From contig JAJOHG010000014.1 in NCBI GenBank assembly GCA_021029095.1, positions 124,001 to 188,000 of the forward strand: a DNA stretch of 64,000 nt, given 5' to 3'. The DNA comes from Phellopilus nigrolimitatus (taxonomy: Eukaryota; Basidiomycota; Agaricomycetes; Hymenochaetales; Hymenochaetaceae). The translations under genes were made by a program, and so were the position numbers. Shown here one piece after another: positions 1 to 11,325 of this stretch; positions within the stretch are counted from its first letter, which is position 1, and each line of letters begins with the position of its first letter. Under the pieces are notes generated by a model, which worked only from the letters and a program-made list of their open reading frames with translations, searched no databases and had not been told where the DNA came from.

Positions 1-446
1 GATTTGAACTCTTGTGGCGTGTCCCCGAATCTCTGAATCCTCCAGAGAAAAAGTATGTCTTGCAACAGCAAGTTATTGTGCTCTATTATAACATACTTGA
101 ATGTAGGTGAAAGATTGCATTTTATTTGAGATTGCATATTCCGACCCTACGTGTACGTGCAGAAAATGCAAAATGGAAGGAAACAAACCTGGAAAGGACT
201 AGCGAATAATAGAGTTGTTGTTACACACGCGCGTGACTTGGAGCGACTTTCCTGCAGACGCACCAGTAAATGGGTTTTGCGTGACTTGCGCAGTATCACA
301 TCGCCCGCTTGGCTATTCTAGAAATAGTAGTCGCCATAAGCCGGTGAAATAAATTCAAGTGCCAACTGCGGTAACTACACTCTAGTATACGCGTAGCTCT
401 ACATTCTTTGAAGTTATAGAAGCAAACGTGAAGAGGAAGATGAGAT

Positions 447-3400
447 CTATTCAATGGCTTTTCGACGGCGAGGTGTTTTCTTAGGTTTTGCCGTCAAACC
501 GCGAGTCCCAAGGTCTTCCAATCTCTGACCTAATCCAGACGATCCCTGCAACTGAGACCCCGACGCACGAGAGGAATCAAAAGAGAAAGTGGACGATTCC
601 CCACGAAGTTTCTTGTGCGGAGGAGATTTCGGAACAGGTGATCCTCCGTTGTCCGACGGAGGATCCGGAGGGTCGAAGCCATCAATGGAATCGTTCGTAA
701 ATGATGAGGTCTGTGGCCGCAGTTGTTCGGGAGGCGGAGTAGAAAATTGGTTAATGCTGCTGGTTGGCATACTGTTCACTTCCGGTGCCTGACGCGGCTC
801 AGGATCCTTTCCCTTTGCTGAGAACGACGCTGGCCTGGGGCTGCCGTCAGTGCCTTCTTTTCACTCTTCTGAAATTCACTTACCCATCTTCACCCTCAGA
901 CCTCGATGGGTCCCTCGAAGATATCTTAAGAGCCTGCAGCTGTTGCTCTTGCTCAAGTGTGCTGGTGATCGTCGACGAGCGGTTTTTTTCAGCAGCCTCG
1001 GCCTGCGCCTTCTTTGCCTTGTTCAGCTGCCTCGTGATTTTCGCCTTCCTTGAGGCATTTGCGGTCTTGAATTGGGCCGCCTTTTCCACCGACAGAGTGC
1101 CAGCGAACTGCTTTACTCGTTTGACCGACGCCTGTGAGGCAAAAAGTAGCATGTCCTCCATCGAAGCACGTTCGCCATTCTCGGGGAAAGGAATCTCGTC
1201 ACCATCCTTCGTGGCGCCACGGACTGGTTTTTCGGTGGGGGGGACTGGGGGGCCTGGTTTTTCTGAAGGGAATTGCGGGGGAATCGAACTTTGTCCGACG
1301 TCAGACGGAGGACCCATTTCAATGTCAGGCGCGGGTGCTGGTGTTGCCGGTCGTGAACGGACGCGAATATTAGGATCGACGGTCGCTGTACCGCGCGTTT
1401 CTCCTTGCGTCGAACTTTGTCTGACATGGGACACAGGTTGAGTTTCCGTCTGTTGGTCAGGGGGAGCCCCTACTCCCTGCGTTGTCGTTGGACTTCGATC
1501 GACATCGCGCTGAGAGTCCGCACCTCCAGCAGGCACTGGCGGTGGTTGGCTTCCTTGGCCTCCAGTCGTTGTTGAGCGCGGGTCTGATGGATGAGTACGC
1601 TTTTCCGCAGGGGTCGACTGGGCTTTTGGCTGGCCTGTTTGTGCTTTCGGTAGTCCTGCTTGTGCTTTCCCCTTCGGTGCCTTCGTCGCTTTCGGAGGTT
1701 TCATCCCTTCATTGTGGGCCTTCGATAGGTCGAGATCTTCTTCCTCGGGATCTACGGATGCTCCCGGTGGGGAGACGAAGGGATCATCGTCGTCATCCGT
1801 ATCTCGACGACAGTTATTCTCTTCATCTGCGAATTAATGTTAAGAATTCACTCACTCATGAAGGCGCCAAGTAGGTCCTCCTTATTCCTAGACATCCTTG
1901 ATAAGATGACGTCTGACGTCCCGCTCGCGCGAGGGATATAGACGTGCACTTGTTGCCGATTTGGCTGGCGGTGTAGTCGACCGATGATTTGCTCCTCTTG
2001 CTGCCCTGACCAGACCGTGTCCTGTATAGTTCTTAGTCGACTCTCGCCATATACATTGTTTGTTAACAGTACTTACCGCGAAAATGAGAAACCTCGCTTC
2101 GTGCAAGTTAAGGCCGGCGTTTCCGACTGACGACAGGACGAGAACACGATTGTTCCTTCTCGGGTCCTTGAATTCCGAAATGTTATGCTGTCGCTTCTTT
2201 GCTGACTGCTTTCCCGTCACACTCAGCGGTCTCAAGCCCTCGAACTCCATGCCCTGACGTTCTTGCTTTTAGTCTGACGAAATGCAAGACGAAGTCAAAC
2301 TCACCGAAATAAGGTGGTCCAGGGTCCTTGTGAACTCCACGTAGACGACGACCTTGCCCTTGGCGTTCTCATCCGTCCGTACGTCCGGAATGACGAGTTC
2401 GTTGTTTTCAATTTTTTCCGGGAAGGGACCGTCGTCGTTTCGCAGAAGCGCACAAATGAGGTCGACTATGAGCTTCCACTTTGTCGACCTTCGCGCAATC
2501 CAGTCCTCCTTTGACGTGAACGGTGCCGGTGTCGCTCCACCCGCGAAGCCCAGGTGGCCGATCGCAAGTCGATATTCGTTAAAGAAAGTCTATCAAGTAA
2601 AATCGGTTCGGTTAGTCGTGAAGTGGGTCAAATCTCAAAGCATTGGACAAACTTTGGTGGGAAGTGAAGAGGGATCGGGGCAGTTTTGCCTGTAATGCTC
2701 AAACCGTCAGATTGTCAATGACAATATTTCGAAAGGTGAGAAGGCTTAACAGTTGACCGGCTGCTCGAGACTTTACTACCTCGAAGGCGACCTTCTCGTC
2801 CTCTCTGAGGTCCACGTCGAGCGTCCTCTTAACGAGTTCGAGGAGTCCACTGATCTGCACGCCGTTGTTGTCCGTCGATTGCGCGCGACGCCGAATCACG
2901 GTGTTTTTGAAGCATTGACGCATCTGTTGCACAATCGACAGACGGTAATCTTGCTTCTTCTGAGCTTTTTCGCCTTCGATTCCTGTTGGGGCCCTGCCAG
3001 CGACAATGTCGTTTGCTCCCACCTGACGATCCTCGGTTGTCGGATTGCCAGAGTTCTCGCGAGAGATTTTTGACAAAGCGCGCCGTAAATCTTTTTCCAG
3101 AATGACGAGATCGTCCGAATCCCGAAGACCGAGAGCTAAACCGAGAGAAACCAAATCCTGCGCAGAGTGTCAATGACGTCGAGCAAAGACCGATGGGGCA
3201 GAAACTCACCCGTTCGCTGTTGTGCAGAGGAGTTGCGGAGCAGAAGACCAACGACCCACTTCTAATCCGCAAGGCGTGAGCTCCTCGAAGCAAGGCGCCC
3301 TCCGTTCGAAGGACCTGCGCTTCGTCGAAGAACGTGAGCGCCCATTTCTGAGCAAATACCGTGTCCTTCGCGAAGGAGGCGTTGACAGTGGGTCCGACCG

Positions 3401-5540
3401 ACATATTCAGCTGCCGCGTGTTCTCACTGCCGAGGCAAAGCTTTGCTTCCATGCGTAGAGTCTGGGACCGCGTCAGCGTGTAACGGCATCGGACAAAGTC
3501 CCGGCGCTGTGCAGACTCACCGAGTAGGACACGATTAGGATGGTCGTTACGCTTTCTTCTTCCTCTTTATCTTTCTGCGTCACCACCTTCTCGCTCCAGA
3601 CCTCAGACCAGAACTTTGGGGCGTCGCGCTTACTCTGAGGGTATTTCACGATGTTCCAGTACCTCGCGTCCAGGAAACGAAGCGCCTCTGACTCCCACTG
3701 ATCTGTCAGCATGTTGGGCACGCATACCAGTATGTGTCCTTGAGGGAAGACCTTTTCAGGACCGCCCCAGCCCCATTTCTGAGACGCAGCGGCTACCAAA
3801 TGGAAATCAGCTGGGGCATGGACGAAGTCCGTTGAGGCGCACGTACCGATAGGAGGGAGAACTCCTTTCCGCTGTGCTTCTGTCACCTTCATGTGCCGGA
3901 GATACGACATGACCATAAAGCATTGCAAAGTTTTGCCCACGCCCACGCCATCCGCGAGCACGACATTCTCGCCATTAAAAAAATGTTTTGCCATAGCCGC
4001 CAAACCCACGTACTGATGCCATCGAGGCTCCAAAGGCCTCAGCATCTCCTCTTTGAGAGCACGGTCTTCGTCTTCAAGGGTGAAAGAGTAATATCCGGGG
4101 ATATCTCTCGGCAGAAGTCCCAAGTCGGAGATGTACGGGTTGAAGAAAGGGAAGACGGGGCCAGAGGCCTTTGATTTTGACGGCAAGGAGAGCATGCTGC
4201 GAATCTCCTCTTCCGTGGAAGTCTTGAACTCCGTGACCCCCAAGTCGCCGCTCTCGTCGAGCCATTTGACATAGCTTTCCGCCAGTCGATCCTCTATCTC
4301 GTCCGCCATTGCGTCATCGGGTTTAAAGTTTTGCGCATACTCGTGCTCGAGCTCGGCGATGGCCTCCGGGTCGTTCAGACTTTGCATAATCTTCTCTAGG
4401 CCTTTGCCAAGTCCTGCCAAACACGAGTTTAGTTTTTACGACAGTGATGACACAGTCGTCGGACAAAGTCCGACGGCCAAGCGGCCCACTCACCCGTCAA
4501 TTGCACTGTGAAGTAATAAAAAAAAAAAAAAAAGCGAGGCGGGAAGTCAGTGGGTGTCCGACAGAAACGACCAGACTTTGTGCGACGTCGAGCGCACGTA
4601 CCCTTTTCGTTCTTCGTGGCCTGCACCAGCTCCTCCGCATCTTTCTCCAGCGCATGCAGACCGTCGATTTCCGAAGACGTACCGGCGAACATCCTCTTCG
4701 TGGTGATATACACATTCGTCGTTTTCATCACTGTCTTCACCAGCCGCAATTTCGTGGCTCGATCGCCATCAGGTCCCATCGTCTTCAAATTCTCCCATGC
4801 CTTGAGCCTTGCTTTGTCTAGTTCGGGGAGCACTACCAAGGCTCTGGTGCCTTTCGCGCTGTTCCTTTCCCAAGCGAGGGTGATGCATGCCTGCACGATA
4901 TCGAAGACCCCCGGATGTGCTGTTGTCGCATCTTCTAAGACGTCCGCTCCGAACATGTGTTCCGCGACCGGTGGACCGAGCCTTTCCATGACGGTGCTGA
5001 CTCGGATGGTCCTGGAGTCTGCGGCGGCCTGGAGGAGCGTGAGCGGTCACACGGCTTCATCCTTTCACAAAGACACACACTCACCTTCGAGCCTTTTGCC
5101 CGCCCCTCCTTCGGTGGCGGCCACTTGAAGCGTCGTTTCGCGTACACCTGCCATGGCAAACCGTCGATGCCGTTCAGGAGTTGGTCGACCCCAGAGAACG
5201 TCTTTGCGCGCTTCCAGATTGCAGAGAAGTATCTCTTGAAGAGCTCGACGCCAGCCTTGTAGCTACCCTGCCTGAGGAGGACCTCGTGCGTCTGGTTCTC
5301 GACGGAGATCTTGAAGCTGTCGAGAAACGCACGATAGGCCAACCAGTCGGCGTCCGTACGGATGACGTCCTTGAGGTCCGGGTGGTCGCGGGGCATAGCG
5401 AGCATCCCAGAGTGGGGGTAGCAGTGGTCAGGGAATTGCATCCAGTCTTTCGTGCCCGAGAAGCGCCAAGGAATGAGGCCGTCCTCGTCATGGACGGAGC
5501 GGCATTCAGCGACCAGAAATTCGAAGCCGATCTTCAGCAT
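447..5540 (-). CDS. SNF2-family ATPase/helicase-like protein, multi-exon
   Basis: Probable nuclear SNF2-type DNA translocase. Motifs appear in the expected order on the minus strand: motif I LADGVGVGKT (near 3960), motif II FFDEAQ (near 3330), motif III FCSATPLHNS (near 3230), motif V LSSVGNAGLNL (near 2110) and motif VI IIGRLHRQ (near 1970). The DEAQ box departs from the usual DEGH/DEAH. I start at ATG 5540 (MLKIGFEFLV); longer frames upstream lack a better start. The tail is low-complexity Pro/Ser/Lys-rich with a basic end (PRRRKAIE), perhaps a nuclear signal. Introns I can place are 3462-3520, 3779-3846, 4414-4493 and 4506-4601; the last two flank a 12-nt microexon (4494-4505, encoding VQLT). 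An intron near 1829-1857 would be only 29 nt, so the model there is unsure. Several introns carry the GGACTTTGTCC palindrome. The specific SNF2 subfamily is not recognised. Confidence 0.8.
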
Positions 5541-6396
5541 CAGTAGTAAAGAAAGAGAGAGAGAGAGAAGCCTCGAAAATAGGGGGGAAGAACTGCAGGA
5601 CGAAGAGCGAAGGAGAAAGGTACTTATAGTGAGAACTGTTTGTGCCAGGCAAATACATCTGCACGCCACATCTCAGCCGACCGAACATTCTGCGCCCAGA
5701 GAATATTTCTGTGACTTTCTGCGCCCGCGCACGGACCATTTTTTAGTTTGCAGGTTTTGAGTCGCCTGTGTATCGGACAAAGTCCCGATGGCGGGACACG
5801 GGGGAAACAAACTTTAACTCTGGCACAGAAAAACAGCACGCACGGCCGAATACAATAAAGCAGACGGGCCATCTGTGACGAGACATTTCACAACCTTCCA
5901 TTGTGAAGTTGAAGTGCCATACGATTCACCATCACCATGGGAGAAGCCATCGGTGCTGAGTGGTGGCCATCGCACCTGCGTCGGACAAAGTCCGGTCGCC
6001 TTGTCCTAACGAAAAGCAAAAAAACAAAACAAAAAATTATGAACTAACTGGGAATCGAACTCTCGAGAGCATACGACACTCAATATTCATACATCGAACG
6101 AACTGAACCACAAGACTCTTAAACACATCATAAGTTTGGAGCACCATCGAAGACTCCAACCAACCAACCAAGCTCCCAGTCTCACGCCCTGCGACCGGAC
6201 TTTGTACGACGACGAGGCAAGACCAGACCGCACTCGCTTCGTCGCCTTTTTCGTACATGGCCGGCCTCCGCCGGGCGACCGGACTTTGTTTGACGTACCC
6301 TTCTTGCCCGCACGTCGATTGCTGACTATGGCACACACACACACACAAAAAGGCAATCACTCAATGCACCGGCCCTCAGCCGGACTTTGTCCGACG
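1287..6396. repeat. Clustered short palindromic element, core GTCGGACAAAGTCCGAC
   Basis: A short palindrome recurs in this interval and I found no full copy elsewhere in the window. Clear copies lie at 1287-1300, 3489-3501, 4457-4475 (8-bp arms around AAA, perfect), 5771-5790, 5979-5999, 6191-6214, 6274-6295 and 6380-6396. Diverged copies lie at 1413-1425, 3176-3197, 3820-3831 and 4572-4588. The copies at 3489, 3820, 4457 and 4572 are inside introns of the SNF2-like gene and the one at 3176 is in another predicted intron. Those at 1287 and 1413 are read through as coding sequence (VGQSS, VRQSS). Five copies stand upstream of the gene. Copies occur in both orientations. Confidence 0.8.
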
Positions 6397-6430
6397 TATT
6401 TGCTTCGACAAATTACAGACCAGATTCAAA
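5541..6430. other. Upstream region of the SNF2-like gene, palindrome-rich
   Basis: No supported gene. It holds a GA-rich tract just upstream of the SNF2-like start (5550-5580), five copies of the GGACTTTGTCC palindrome and short A-rich runs. A T-arm-like sequence at 6050-6065 does not fold into a convincing tRNA. Confidence 0.5.
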
Positions 6431-6437
6431 AAAATCT

Positions 6438-6821
6438 TCAGCTTAACCGACGCCTGCCGCCCACCGCCCACCCTCCCGAGCGCAACCGTGGGAAAAAACG
6501 AAAACGAACCCTGTCCCTACAGGCCCCCGGAACCCCCTGCACTTCTACCTCCACCTCCGTCTCCTCAGCACCTGCGTCGCTCTTGCTTCTCCTCAACGTT
6601 CTGTTCGCGTACTCTCCTGCAGCCTTGAGCCCGACCTCGGCGATGGCGGGCGCGCGGAGCTCGTCCTTGGCGCAAGCTGATCGCCTTGCACTTCTTAATA
6701 TTCTGCTGACGGTATAGGCCCGAGCGTCCAAGCATGTGTTGCTCAATGGGAGGGACTTGATGCGTACGTCGACGAGTTGAGGACGCACGGAGGGCAGTGC
6801 ATCGGACCATTGCCCCGGCAC
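6438..6821 (-). other. Open stretch of 127 codons, unrecognised
   Basis: An open minus-strand frame with no ATG at its start (it opens at GTG) and an Arg/Ala/Glu-rich composition. I do not recognise it. It lies directly downstream of the phosphoketolase and kinase remnants and may be part of the same degenerate block or a GC-driven chance frame. Confidence 0.2.
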
Positions 6822-7150
6822 TCGACGCGTGTCATGTATCCTTCAAAGTCGGCAAACTCAGCCATGGAAGGCTTGAAGAGAGGATGCCCTTCGTCTCAAG
6901 GGGGTAGTGTGCGCGTCATCGTACTCATCTATGACCTGTTTGCAGATTAGTATACTAAGGGCTTGAAGAAAGAGAAACAACTTACGGTTAGACAGGGACC
7001 GAAGCGCAGTCAAGAAGTCAAGACATCGAGACGAAGACGAAGTCAAAACGAAGACAAAGCTTGAGGCCAAAGATTGCCAAGATTTGACGACGCGCGTCAT
7101 CAAATCAATCGATCCCTTCGGGCCGATCAGCAATCTGATCTGACTGCAAA

Positions 7151-7172
7151 CATTACGACGTTCGTCGTAATG
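7151..7172. repeat. Perfect 10-bp inverted repeat with TT loop
   Basis: CATTACGACG at 7151-7160 and its exact reverse complement at 7163-7172 are separated by TT. It lies just beyond the phosphoketolase fragment. No tract of T follows that would suggest a terminator. Confidence 0.6.
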
Positions 7173-7628
7173 TCAGCGTGCCAGATCGTTCATGATCTGC
7201 AAAAGCAAGACAAAAAAATCATCAGTTGCGTGCGCTATAACAAGAAAGATAATAGTGGTGGGACACGCACCCTGGCCGTGCTCGAGCGCATACTCGCTCG
7301 CCTTCCATGCGCAATGCATCAACTCGCCTATGTTCGTCTGCGCGTCGACCACAACCCGCTCGTTCGCCGCCGCCGCGGCGACATGGTAGCACGACATGCC
7401 GTTGGCGAGCATCATGCAGAACGGCGTCGTTGTCGTGCCCTCATCGTTGTGCCCCGCGATCTGCATGCGCGCCGTGCCCGGCTGCCCGAAGAGCGCGCCG
7501 TGCAGCTCGCTTGCGTACCCGTGGTAGTTGAAGTGCACCGCGCGGTCAGCGGCGAAGAGCGCGACGAAGCGCGCACGCGAAGCACAGGTGCTCCGGGCCT
7601 TGGCGGCGGCGCTCCCAGACCTGGACAA
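7173..7628 (-). pseudogene. Phosphoketolase (XFP) C-terminal domain fragment
   Basis: About 115 residues match the C-terminal part of D-xylulose-5-phosphate/fructose-6-phosphate phosphoketolase, a cytosolic TPP enzyme that cleaves sugar phosphates to acetyl phosphate. Seen here are VHFNYHGYASELHGALFG and, further on, GTTTTPFCMMLANG, followed by YALEHGQ, all in family order. An intact enzyme is roughly 800 residues, so most of the protein, including the whole TPP domain, is missing. The frame is fused directly to the degenerate kinase tail upstream and runs into a likely intron donor (GTGCGT, near 7270). No other phosphoketolase piece was found. I infer a relic fragment. The family call is from memory of motifs, not a search. 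Confidence 0.6.
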
Positions 7629-10600
7629 GCGCGTGCATATGCGCCGCTCTTGAGGACGTCAACAGGTTTGCGCTCGACCTCATCCTCGGAGCCAAACTCG
7701 AAACCAGACATGCTCCGGATAACCTGGCGGTCGAGCTCGTCCGCGCGCAGAAGTCGCGATGGAGCATGTGTGCGTCTGGGGGTGATCCGTGCCTGCGGAT
7801 CATCCACGGATGCGAGAGGATATTAGCGAGGGCGGCGCGCGCGGATGGGTTGACGGCGAGCATGCGTGTGAGTAGGTGCTTGGATTCTGTCAGGAAATGA
7901 AAGACAAATTAGTTAAGATAACGATTTCTTCTAAAATGGATCGCACCAGCATTGAGTCAGTCTGAACATTCGACGAGGACGCGTTTAGGACGCGTTTGAT
8001 TTTGGCATGGAGCGCGGATACGCTCTCGTCGTCGAAGGGTACCTTGCCACAGACGAGCACGTAGAGTACGACACCGAACCTCCAGATGTTGACTTCGGGC
8101 CCGGTGCAGTCCTTGGCGTTGAGCAGCTCGGGAGCGGCGAAGTATAGAAATCCGCAGAATGCGGGGAGACGGGAAAAAGGATTGTAGAGGCTGGAAAGGC
8201 CGAAGTCGATGTCTCGATGTTGCCCGTTTGGAAGATGAGGATGTTCTCGATATTGAGGTCACGGTGGACGACGTTGTCGCGGTGACAGTAGTCGAGTGCG
8301 GAGCCGATTTGACGGGAAAGCCCGCGGGCAATGCGCTCGCGAAGACGACCATATGGCTGATGATGGAGTCGAGAATGAGCCCACCGTTACTCGAACACCA
8401 TGTAGTAGTGGTTCATGTGCGCGATGAGATCCCGCAAGCCCCAGATATACGGGTGGTGTAGTATCATCGACAGCGCGCCTCCCGCATCGCGCGGGTCTCC
8501 TTCAATGCCCTCCGGCGCTTGCTTTGCCGCCGCCTTTGCTGTCGGCACGACTCCGTTCATCCCTCTGCTCGAGATGTTGGCCCCGCGGGAGGACCTTGAT
8601 CGCGCGCTGCGCACGCAACGAGTGGTACCATTCATAAATATTTTTTGAAAACATCAGCGTGCATATCGAACTGCTGACGCTGAAGTTTCTGCGCACCTTC
8701 TCGCGGGTGAGGTTGTGATACGCCACTTTGACTTTGCACATTCTGCCCGCGCCGAGTATCTTTCCGAGCGTGTAATCTCCCAGCCCGCGACTCGAACTGC
8801 GCGGCTTCCGGGTACGGATGCTCGTGCTCGGCTCGAGCGGCGCCTGCGCGGCTGCGGGTGCATGCATTTCTCCACGACCACCTCCGGCATGGACGTATTG
8901 CTGGGACGCGCCATCGGCATTGACATTGGTCGTGGCCGTGCGCCATTCACGGATGGCTAACGCGCGGTACGGAGGACATGCGTTCGAGGTGCTGAAGGGG
9001 TCGTTAGCATCGCGCTCGCGTTCAGACGGTTTCCCTACGTACATAAGTCCTTGTTTTATCTTATCCTCCGGACTCCAACTCTCCCAAATGCGTGGACTTG
9101 CCAGCGCGTGACGGTCTCGATCGATCACCGTGTCGGCGTCACCCTCGCCGCAGCCCTCGCCAGAGCCCTCTGCGCCGTTTTCATCCCCCTTGCCATCGGC
9201 ATCAACGTCCCCACCGCCCGACCCGAGCTCAGGAAGTTCCCCGTCCACATCCCTGTCGAACCCGTCCTCGAGCTCGTCCATCTGCGAGGCACGCCCGAGC
9301 GACGCATGGTACTCGCGAGAGACTGCGTGCGCGTGGTCCATAGTGGCAACCGAGGGCAGCGGCATCGGCATGCGCTTCCCCGAATCGCCCCTCGCGGATA
9401 CGACCACGCTGGCCAGAGAATTGATGCTGGGGGCGTGCACGTCGTGGTATTGCCGCGCGGTCAGGGCCGGATAGCTCAGCGGCATGGTCTTGAGCGGACT
9501 CTGCTTCTGCGACTTCGTGAGCGAAGAAAGTGAAGACGAGGACCTGTTTGCGGCGCGCGCGATCCCAGCGTCGATATCCATATCTCCTTCGGCTTCTCCT
9601 TTGCCCTCGCCATCGAGGAGCGCGTCCTCCTCCTCGAAGTCCCCTTCTCCATTGCCATCGAGCAGGCCCTCCTCGTTCACGCTCGAGCCACGGCACCCTG
9701 TGCTCCTCCGGTAACCGCTGCAGCGGTCCGCGTGTGAGACTGGCTATGCTGGTGAGGAAGGGCGCGCGAGGAAGAACCGTTTGCGTACTGCTCGCGCGTC
9801 GAAATCGAGTTGATATAAGGCGGCGTTGGCAGGCGCCTGTGCGCATTCTGGCCTCCTAGTCCGCTCGTGTTCATGTTTGCGGAGGCCGAGGGATACGTCT
9901 GGCCCTGACTGAGATGCGCCGATTCCGCAGGATGCAGCCTCCTGCTCGCCACTGCAGAGGCAGAGGCAGACACCGGCAGGCCGGAGTGTGAGCGGCTCGA
10001 GCCTCCTCGATTTTCCTGGTCGCGATCGTGCTCCCGACAATGGCTCACCGGCCTGGGGCTCAGCATCTGCGACTGCGTCTGTGTGCGCCCGGTATGGTGG
10101 TCAACCAACAGCGTGTCCTGCCGCGCCGTCGCATGTGCGCGGCCAACCGACACGTGCTGGCTCTGCCCCGAAGAGTGTGCGAGTGCGTTCTGGGATTGCG
10201 AATGCACGAGCGCGGGGTGCGACGAGCGGTGCGCGATCATCTGCGCCTGCTGGCTTGCGCTCACGGAGTCCATAGTACCGCAGCGCTTGACGCGCTTCAT
10301 CTTCTTGCGGCACCGGCGCAAATATGGTTGTCTGGTATTGGCGGACCATTGGCGGCTCACGGAGTGGACCTGCGCCGAGGTTAGGTGAGAGGCGGGCTGC
10401 GAGAAGTAAATTGCGTCAGTATTTGTTTTCTCCCGCAATTTGCAAAGGAAATAAAAGACGACTAACCGCCATCGTCTCCTTTTCCTTCCTTCGCGGTCCG
10501 TCGCCGTCTCATGGAGCATCTCGTCGATACTCCACGAGCGCCCGGAGGAGCTCCGGCTCACGCTCCGCCGCCTGGCACCAGGAATACTCGCACCGCTTGC

Positions 10601-10843
10601 CCAAGAACACGATGGGCGGTGGGCACGCGGGATGTTGGGGCCCTGAAGCGTGGCGCTTGGGTAGTAGCCGACACCAGGCGCATGGTGGAGAGCGGGTGGG
10701 GCGTGCAGTGCTGCGCCGGTCGACTGAGCGATGGAGCGCGCGTGGACGGCGGCGGCGACTGGTGTTGTTGCTGTTGCTGCTGCAGGCCGTACTCGAGCTG
10801 CCGTCGTTTCGGCGGCTTGAGGCGCTGAAGCAGTCGTTAGCAT
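7620..10843 (-). pseudogene. Kin1/PAR-1-type Ser/Thr protein kinase, frameshifted relic
   Basis: Kin1-family kinases act in polarity and septation. An intact N-terminal frame starts at ATG 10843 (Ser/Gln/His-rich, with a likely intron at about 10400-10470). The frame breaks near 9680 and continues at 8680-9680 to the glycine loop LGKILGAGRMCKV, where the family has GAGSMGKV. After AIKVLPR the frame shifts again to the stretch ending [11 protein letters not shown] and HYYMVFE. Next comes a 5-nt loss creating a stop at about 8390, then another frame with [10 protein letters not shown] (the catalytic-loop Lys of HRDLK is Asn), a shift, then DFGLSS and [13 protein letters not shown]. The C-lobe end (LLTRMLAVNPSARAAL, HPWM) follows with further shifts. 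Several independent lesions plus substituted catalytic residues argue for a pseudogene rather than sequencing error. Confidence 0.75.
8990..9132 (-). repeat. Direct repeat, copy A (partner 10819-10961)
   Basis: This stretch resembles 10819-10961 in the same orientation. Shared blocks include GTCGTTAGCATCGCGCTCGC and CTACGTACATA. Both encode a variant of LASPxIxxSW...SERERDAN in the kinase relic. I infer that a piece of the kinase gene was duplicated. Confidence 0.65.
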
Positions 10844-10961
10844 CGCGCTCGCGTTCAGATGATTTCACTACGTACATAGGGCCTTGTTTTACTTAGTTCA
10901 TCCTCTCCAACTCTTTAGAATATGTGGGCTCGCCAACGCAAGACGGACTTGATCGACCAAC
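10819..10961 (-). repeat. Direct repeat, copy B (partner 8990-9132)
   Basis: Second copy of the kinase N-terminal segment. In this copy the frame is interrupted by a stop after ALASPHILKSWRG. A further pair, 6950-7080 and 11043-11170, also looks alike, including a probable intron (GTAAGTT...TCTGC/TCTGT) and the flanking CGAAGTC-rich stretch, so more than one piece was copied. Confidence 0.6.
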
Positions 10962-11325
10962 GCGAAGGAGTCAAGTTGCTGATGCTGCTGCTGTTGTTGC
11001 GGCTGCGGTTGCTGCATGACCCTCACACTAGACAGATGGCTTACAGATAAGTAGACTAAAGGTATGAAGAAAAAGGAATAACTTACTATTAGACAGCGAC
11101 ACACGAAGCGAAGTCGAGAAGTCGAGGGATCCGATGAAGACGAAGTCAAAGCTTGGGGCCAAAGGGATCGACACGCGCGTTGTCGAACGTCTGCAGCGGC
11201 CGTCCTATGACGGCGTGCTCTCGCAAGCACTCGCAACTTCTACTTTCCCACGTAGATATGAAAATATTGTTGGAATGTTGTATATGTAGACGTGAAAACT
11301 ATGCTGTAGCGTGTACAGATGCGTG

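Noticed and set aside
764..1441. Long plus-strand frame of 225 codons opposite the SNF2-like C-terminus
   Set aside because: It is the complement of the coding strand, starts outside any promoter context and has no recognisable domain.
6045..6125. Possible tRNA on the minus strand (T-arm-like GTTCGATTCC, D-arm-like TGGTTCAGTTC)
   Set aside because: The acceptor arms do not pair and no clear anticodon stem forms.
8502..9680. Treating the 392-codon minus frame as an independent intact gene
   Set aside because: It starts at GTG with no promoter, begins at the frame break of the kinase relic and runs into the broken kinase domain, so it is part of the pseudogene.
10819..11020. Resemblance of ALASPHILKSW...ERERD to the start of bacterial RNA polymerase beta prime
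   Set aside because: Only scattered identities in a stretch that belongs to the duplicated kinase N-terminus; likely chance.
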